Assembly: GCA_029856125.1 (NCBI GenBank)
Contig: JAHQWJ010000136.1
Coordinates: 21,514-85,513, forward strand
Length of the DNA: 64,000 nt
Direction of reading: 5' to 3'
Source: Promethearchaeia archaeon
GTDB lineage: Archaea > Asgardarchaeota > Lokiarchaeia > Sigyniarchaeales > SOKP01
Shown piece after piece: positions 59,127 to 64,000 of the stretch. The notes beneath the pieces are model-generated. The model was not told the origin of the DNA and did not search any database. It worked only from the letters and a program-made list of their open reading frames with translations. The position numbers were made by a program, and so were the translations under genes. Each line of letters begins with the position of its first letter. Position 1 is the first letter of the stretch.

Positions 59127-60917
59127 TTATTCTCCATATTTTTCTTTCCAGATAGGATCGTTGATTTGAAGCTCTCTTCGTTGTATTTTCCCAATAATAT
59201 TTTTTGGTAACTCTCCAATTATTGCTATGTGGTGAGGAACTTTATAATGAGCCATATTTTCTAAAGCCCATTCTTTAATTGATCGTGGAGATAAATCAGA
59301 ATCATCCCTTATCGAAACCCATGCTTTTATAATTTCTCCGTATTCATCGTTTGGCAAACCCGAAACCGCCACTTCTAAGATATCGGGGTGTTTCATTAGA
59401 AGTTCTTCTACTTCTATTGGAAAAACCGAAAATCCCTTAAACTTTATGATTTGTTTTTTACGATCTCTTATTTCAATTGTCCCATCCTCGTTCATAAAGC
59501 CGATATCTCCTGTTAAAAGCCAAATTTTCCCTTCATATTGAAGTAAGGTATTAGCAGTCTCTTCAGGATGATCTAAATAACATTTCATTATTTGAGGACC
59601 GTAAACACATATTTCTCCCGTATTTTCAACTCCAAAATTAGAATCACCGGGATTTCCCAAACAAATCGGTCCTTTCGAGAAATCTTCCGCATGGAAAATA
59701 CCCCATTCAGTTCCCGGAAAAGGCATACCTATTACTCCTACCGGGCTTTCACCAAATAAATTACCTGCACTTACTGCGGGACTTGCTTCACTTAATCCAT
59801 ATCCTTCTACAATTCGTCCTCCCGTGTTTTTAACGAAGGCGACCCGTACTTGTTTATGTAAAGGGCCCGCACTAGAAATGCACAATTTTAATTTTCCCAT
59901 TACTCCTGGATATCTTCTATTCAAATGTTTTAATTCAGCAAGCTTTATAAACAGAATTTCTGCTCCCGCGTATATCAAACCTTCTGAACATGGTAGCTTC
60001 TCTATTAGTTCACATAGCTCGTCTTGAGATGGTGGTGATGGGAAAAGCATCATCCACCCTCCTACTACAATAGAAGTGTTCATGATAATAGTGTGAGCGA
60101 AACTATGGAATAATGGGAGAATGCCTATATTTCCTATACCTGGCATCTCCCCTCCTAACCACAGCTTGCATTGTTCTGCATTCGATACGACATTGAAATG
60201 GGTTAATACTGCAGCTTTCGGTAAACCTGTAGATCCTCCCGTCATAATATATGTAGCAGCATCATTTTTTACGTCAATACTTTCATTTATATCGGCATCT
60301 CTTGGTTCAGTTTTCATCAGATCTTTGAATTTAATCGCCCCTTCGCAATTACATTTTCCGGTTGGAATTTTTTTTAAGAACTTTCCAAGAAGTTTCTTAG
60401 TTCCAAACATCTGAACTAAATCAACGAGGTTAGTGTAAACTACAATTTCAATATCGGTATTTCCAATTATGGGACTGATGTAAGGTTCATATAATGCGTC
60501 TAACACGATTAACATTTTAGGTTTTACAATATCTATTTGATGTAGTATTTCCATAGGCTGATATGTTGGATTCACACCACTAGCAATTGCTCCGATCCGC
60601 GTAATAGCATAATAAGACACGATATATTGAATGCAATTTGGTAGATGGATCGCAACAACATCCCCCTTTTTGATTCCCAAATCAACTAAGGCTGTAGCAA
60701 ACCTTTTTACGTAATTTTGAAATTGCTTATAAGTTACCCAAGTATCGAGAAACCAGATTAGATTGTGATCTGGATACTTCTCAACTTGGGCATCTAACAT
60801 CTCATTTAAAGATTTTTCTTCAAACTCTACATTGTATGGCACATTTTTTGGCCACCACGTTTGAAACCAGCGCTTATTCTCGTCAATTTGGTATGATTTA
60901 TTTGTGCTAGTACACAT
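59127..60917 (-). CDS. AMP-forming acyl-CoA synthetase, copy 2
   Basis: A 596-residue paralogue of the gene at 57102 with the same motifs: YIMTGGSTGLPKAAVLTHFN, EGYGLSEASPAVSAG, LLTGDIGFMNEDGTIEIRDRKKQIIKFKGFSVFPIEVEELL, and the catalytic lysine in GKIQRREL. It starts with ATG at 60917 (MCTSTNKSYQIDENKRWF) and keeps the N-terminal domain that copy 1 also shows. The two probably arose by tandem duplication and may differ in acid substrate. The 195-bp gap between the two holds the promoter of copy 1. Confidence 0.94.
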   Translation of the reverse strand: MCTSTNKSYQIDENKRWFQTWWPKNVPYNVEFEEKSLNEMLDAQVEKYPDHNLIWFLDTWVTYKQFQNYVKRFATALVDLGIKKGDVVAIHLPNCIQYIVSYYAITRIGAIASGVNPTYQPMEILHQIDIVKPKMLIVLDALYEPYISPIIGNTDIEIVVYTNLVDLVQMFGTKKLLGKFLKKIPTGKCNCEGAIKFKDLMKTEPRDADINESIDVKNDAATYIMTGGSTGLPKAAVLTHFNVVSNAEQCKLWLGGEMPGIGNIGILPLFHSFAHTIIMNTSIVVGGWMMLFPSPPSQDELCELIEKLPCSEGLIYAGAEILFIKLAELKHLNRRYPGVMGKLKLCISSAGPLHKQVRVAFVKNTGGRIVEGYGLSEASPAVSAGNLFGESPVGVIGMPFPGTEWGIFHAEDFSKGPICLGNPGDSNFGVENTGEICVYGPQIMKCYLDHPEETANTLLQYEGKIWLLTGDIGFMNEDGTIEIRDRKKQIIKFKGFSVFPIEVEELLMKHPDILEVAVSGLPNDEYGEIIKAWVSIRDDSDLSPRSIKEWALENMAHYKVPHHIAIIGELPKNIIGKIQRRELQINDPIWKEKYGE

Positions 60918-61064
60918 ATCGTATCTTACCCTTTTTTTTTCTAATAATAATTTGATAAGATCAGTTTGATAACTCTGAATTTAAAACTATCCTTCACGAT
61001 ATTAAAGCCAGAAAAATAAAAAGATAAAAATAAAAAAAAGAGTGTTATTTAATTTGATTGAGAC

Positions 61065-63215
61065 CTAAAATCTCGAATCTTTACGCCTTTTAATTAAAAT
61101 GGTAGCAACACCAAGCAAACCTACACCAGCAACCAAGAGAATTAACGCCCAGAATCCTGTGGCTTCGAATACCATGAACACGCTGAATACAGGATCGTGC
61201 CAAATTCCATTTCCATCTTCGAATTCTGGGAAACAGACAGCGTAGACCATCACGCTGAAAGTTACATTTAAGCCAATATCAGCAGCAAAAGTATCTACTT
61301 CACCTGGGGTCCCTTCATATGTTTGATGTGCGTCTTTTTCAGCTTCGAACAAAGCAACTGGAAGTGTACTCGTAGATGCTGGTGCGTAATTATCTCCCTC
61401 ATTTAGTCCATACGAATAATCAGGTCCCGCAATGTCTACAAAATCGAGTTTATCTCTTATGTTACGAGGTAAGTAATTACCAATCTTAAGTGAGCGAGTA
61501 GTCTCGTCGTAATCGTCTGCGGGATCTAATCTTGCGCTTGGGTCGTCTCCAATTGTTGCGATTTTAAGGTGGAAGTGTAACACCGTTGATACGTAAATTA
61601 TAGCGAGATCTAATCCAGCAATAGGACTAGTTGCACCCAGAAGACCATTCCAAGGAGCAAAAAACTGATCTAACTTAACAGCACCGTGCAAAACAGGCAC
61701 AGTACCACCGTCAGTTGTTGCTAAACTTATCTCTTTTGGTTCGAAAGTAAATCCAAAGTGAACATAGGCAAGTGATTCTTCAGTAGCTCCTAAGTAAGAG
61801 TCTAAATCAACTCCTACTGGGACTGGGGTCAAGGTAGCTTGGTCTAAAGTTAATCCCCAAGAAACTTTACCGCCATCTCGAGCAGGTAAGCCATAGTCGA
61901 AATCATCTACATTACCCAAGATTAATCGATGGGTAAGTTCTGATCCACGGGGAACTTCAATTGGTCTGCCATCTACCAAAACTGGCGTGTCAGTTCCAGA
62001 TTCGTTAACTTGTACGTAATTAGCTGAAAGTTTACCATCTGGGGGTGTAATTCCACCATCAGGACTGGTATCATTGTATAAGAAAGCTCCGGTTAAGTGA
62101 TGAGTGAATAAGAAAAATTCTATATCCAATCCTTGAAAAATTGAGGCAATATTAACAGGCGCTCCCCCCGTACCACCGAGTAGACTTAAAATTTCACCAA
62201 CATCTATATGAATTTCAAAATTCTTTATCCATAGTTGGAATAGATCAAAAGTAAAGGAAGTGAACGCTTTCTCGAGAAGAGAAACATCGTCAGTTTCCGT
62301 TAATAACCATTCCATATAACTGTCTTTCTTTACTTTAGCAGATTCATTCCATTGAGCAAGTACAGCTGGTCCACCCGGTATATTTTCAATCAATTCATCG
62401 CCGAGTCCAATAAGCCAATCACTTCCAGTAACTTTCCAGGTCTTTGTTATGGAATAACCTAGGCTCGTACTAATTTCTAATTTTTGCCATGTAATTGGAT
62501 TTAATACAAATAATTCTTCACCAGTAAAAATGTCGTTAATATGTATCAAGAACCAAGTAATAAGTTCGACCCCTTTTTGAATAAGCTCTTCTGGAATACC
62601 ACCAATACTCGATGTGACAGGAGTTTCGGTGCTTGAAGTTGAAGGACTCATCATGTAAGGTTCAAGTTCAGTAAAGAAATTGATGATTCGTTTCACTGCA
62701 TTTACAAAAGACCCATCTTTATCCCAAATAATTAAAGTGACTCCGGCCCCTACGGTTAAATTGAAATCGTACATTCCTTGCGTTTCAACTTCACAGTAAG
62801 CATAACCATACGTACTATGATTTTCTAAGCCTTCATAATATTCGTATGGGACCATATAATAATCTGTCCTTGGGAACATATTAAAATCTTTAGTGTCATT
62901 AAAAGTTCTTTCTTGAGTTGCGCTTATGGCATAAACTCCGGGTAATATCTCTTTACCGCTAAAGTTAGTTAAAGTTTGCATAAACAACATTTCAAAAACG
63001 GTTGCTAAAACATTGCCCCCGGCACCTAACCCCCTAAACATCATTCCAAATATGCTTCCAAAACCCCCGATAAGAGCGGTTGGGTCTGTTACTCCAATTT
63101 GGTCGTAAGTATAATCGTTGTCGTAATCGTAGCCAGCTACCATCATAGGTGTGGCCGTAAAAGAAGCTACTACTAATGCTATAACCATTAAGCCTTTAGT
63201 GCTTACTTTTTTCAT
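61065..63215 (-). CDS. Large surface protein with signal peptide and C-terminal anchor
   Basis: A 716-residue protein. The N-terminus MKKVSTKGLMVIALVVASFTATPMMVAG is a clear signal peptide. The C-terminus has one membrane segment (FWALILLVAGVGLLGVATILI) followed by the basic tail KRRKDSRF, so the bulk should lie outside the cell. The body is acidic and rich in Gly, Pro, Thr and Asp. Repeated VNxS/T-type sequons (for example NDTKDFN, NLTVGAG) could be glycosylated. I know no family. Its size and single C-terminal anchor fit an S-layer-like or surface receptor protein; this is inference. Confidence 0.7.
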   Translation of the reverse strand: MKKVSTKGLMVIALVVASFTATPMMVAGYDYDNDYTYDQIGVTDPTALIGGFGSIFGMMFRGLGAGGNVLATVFEMLFMQTLTNFSGKEILPGVYAISATQERTFNDTKDFNMFPRTDYYMVPYEYYEGLENHSTYGYAYCEVETQGMYDFNLTVGAGVTLIIWDKDGSFVNAVKRIINFFTELEPYMMSPSTSSTETPVTSSIGGIPEELIQKGVELITWFLIHINDIFTGEELFVLNPITWQKLEISTSLGYSITKTWKVTGSDWLIGLGDELIENIPGGPAVLAQWNESAKVKKDSYMEWLLTETDDVSLLEKAFTSFTFDLFQLWIKNFEIHIDVGEILSLLGGTGGAPVNIASIFQGLDIEFFLFTHHLTGAFLYNDTSPDGGITPPDGKLSANYVQVNESGTDTPVLVDGRPIEVPRGSELTHRLILGNVDDFDYGLPARDGGKVSWGLTLDQATLTPVPVGVDLDSYLGATEESLAYVHFGFTFEPKEISLATTDGGTVPVLHGAVKLDQFFAPWNGLLGATSPIAGLDLAIIYVSTVLHFHLKIATIGDDPSARLDPADDYDETTRSLKIGNYLPRNIRDKLDFVDIAGPDYSYGLNEGDNYAPASTSTLPVALFEAEKDAHQTYEGTPGEVDTFAADIGLNVTFSVMVYAVCFPEFEDGNGIWHDPVFSVFMVFEATGFWALILLVAGVGLLGVATILIKRRKDSRF

Positions 63216-63527
63216 TATTTATAATCACATTTTTTTTTTTTAAATTTTGGTACTTAGAATAAGAATATACTTTTTGTTTTTAATTGTTTATATTCTAATT
63301 CAATAGAAAATTTAAAATTAAGAATTTGAGTATTACTAGCTATTCTTTTTACGGCATCATAGAATATTTCGGTTAAATTAATTCTTAATTTTTATATTTT
63401 CTTTAATTAAATACATGGTTAATTTAAGCAGATACTCAAATTTATTGTCCTTAATAATTTCTCTACAATCAATAATTAAACGGAGTAAAAAGCAAGATAA
63501 ATTGAAAGTAGATGTTATTTTTAAAAT
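63216..63527. other. Intergenic stretch, nothing recognised
   Basis: This AT-rich gap of about 312 bp lies between the surface protein start and the partial membrane-protein stop. It should hold the surface-gene promoter near 63230-63260, and a T-run is present. I see no RNA, repeat or small gene. Confidence 0.4.
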
Positions 63528-64000
63528 TTAATCTTCTAATGTAATGAATGTGTAAAATAACACGAATATGTATAATATCGCTGAAATCACTAAACTCCAT
63601 ACCCTCAAAAATTCTGAGATTTCGTCACTTGTTAAAATCACATTTGAACCAATAAACACCGCTGCGATTAAATAACCTAAAAAGTAGCTTTTAAAGCTTC
63701 CGTATTTTGACCTACCCCTTATAAGATTAATGAGGTAAGTAAAGATTACGATTACTAAACCCGCAGTGTAGATCAATTCAACAATGGGATAGTTATTTAG
63801 ATCCAAAAACAAAAAAAATCCGAAAAGAAATACCACTAAAACCTTCACATTTGCAAAACTCTTTTTTTGAGTGGTATCTGTAAACAATTGCTCGTATTCG
63901 CTAATACCTGAATTGGAAAACAAAATAATAAGGGAGCCGATTGATAAGGCTGTGAATAAGGAATAAGATATTTTAAATAGATAATCAATAAGGTAGAGCC
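63528..64000 (-). CDS. Membrane protein, 5' partial
   Basis: The track begins at TTG 63923, but reading on upstream the frame stays open to the window edge (…SLFTALSIGSLIILFSNSGISEYEQLF), so this is the 3' part of a longer gene. About five hydrophobic segments are visible, such as VLVVFLFGFFLFLDL, IVELIYTAGLVIVIFTYLI, YFLGYLIAAVFIGSNVIL and LVISAILYIFVLFYTFI. No family is recognised. The upstream addition is itself hydrophobic. Confidence 0.6.
   Translation of the reverse strand, partial: LYLIDYLFKISYSLFTALSIGSLIILFSNSGISEYEQLFTDTTQKKSFANVKVLVVFLFGFFLFLDLNNYPIVELIYTAGLVIVIFTYLINLIRGRSKYGSFKSYFLGYLIAAVFIGSNVILTSDEISEFLRVWSLVISAILYIFVLFYTFITLED

Overview
The window looks like part of an Asgard archaeal chromosome (Promethearchaeota, most like Lokiarchaeia). 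The DNA is very AT-rich and the machinery is archaeal: TBP, transcription factor S, a Cdc48/VAT AAA ATPase and deoxyhypusine synthase. Mixed in are typical Asgard eukaryote-like genes: an L22e-like ribosomal protein, four Rab-like small GTPases, several longin/roadblock-like proteins and two V4R (TRAPP-fold) proteins. A PSTK-like kinase suggests selenocysteine use, as reported for Lokiarchaeota. This placement rests on gene content read by eye. No database search was run.

Layout. 0-10.6 kb: a partial secreted protein, a RecJ-like DHH nuclease, a DUF167 protein, then a minus-strand run (zinc ribbon, ribose-1,5-bisphosphate isomerase, form III RuBisCO, L22e, CitG-like, TFS), and UvrC. 9-13.3 kb: phosphohexomutase, ROK kinase, radical SAM protein and alpha/beta hydrolase. 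13.4-18.2 kb: a heterodimeric ABC exporter with its winged-helix regulator and two operator-like dyads. 18.4-24 kb: a DUF362 protein, then an Asgard-type locus with a protein of twelve 35-residue repeats, a longin-like protein and a RING-like mini-protein. 24-25 kb: a long intergenic stretch with a candidate structured RNA. 25-35 kb: a Tes-like radical SAM enzyme, a V4R-like protein plus small GTPase, an aminotransferase, an M20 hydrolase, Cdc48, PSTK and GIY-YIG. 35-43.3 kb: a DegT aminotransferase, a GTPase, two tandem TBP genes, a GTPase-thioredoxin-V4R operon, PncC, an MFS-like transporter and a tandem hairpin repeat. 43-56 kb: M29 aminopeptidase, a longin-like protein, deoxyhypusine synthase plus agmatinase, ArgS, a DegT/Gfo-Idh-MocA pair, an RdhA-like Fe-S protein, GYD, Lin0512, Tag, a GHL-type TIM barrel and a GTPase. 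56-64 kb: a regulator, two acyl-CoA synthetases, a large surface protein and a partial membrane protein.

Gene teams. RuBisCO with R15P isomerase are two steps of the archaeal AMP/nucleoside salvage route to 3-phosphoglycerate. Agmatinase with deoxyhypusine synthase links polyamine synthesis to hypusination of aIF5A. The regulator and ABC pair form an autoregulated export operon. Small GTPases twice sit beside V4R/TRAPP-fold proteins.

The most unusual points are: apparent AUU/AUA translation starts (clearest in RuBisCO); the 35-residue repeat protein and its neighbours; the V4R-GTPase pairings; a tandem hairpin element with compensatory changes; a 116-bp structured element; and the tandem TBP genes, whose C-terminal halves are nearly identical. 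No rRNA, tRNA, CRISPR array or insertion sequence was recognised.
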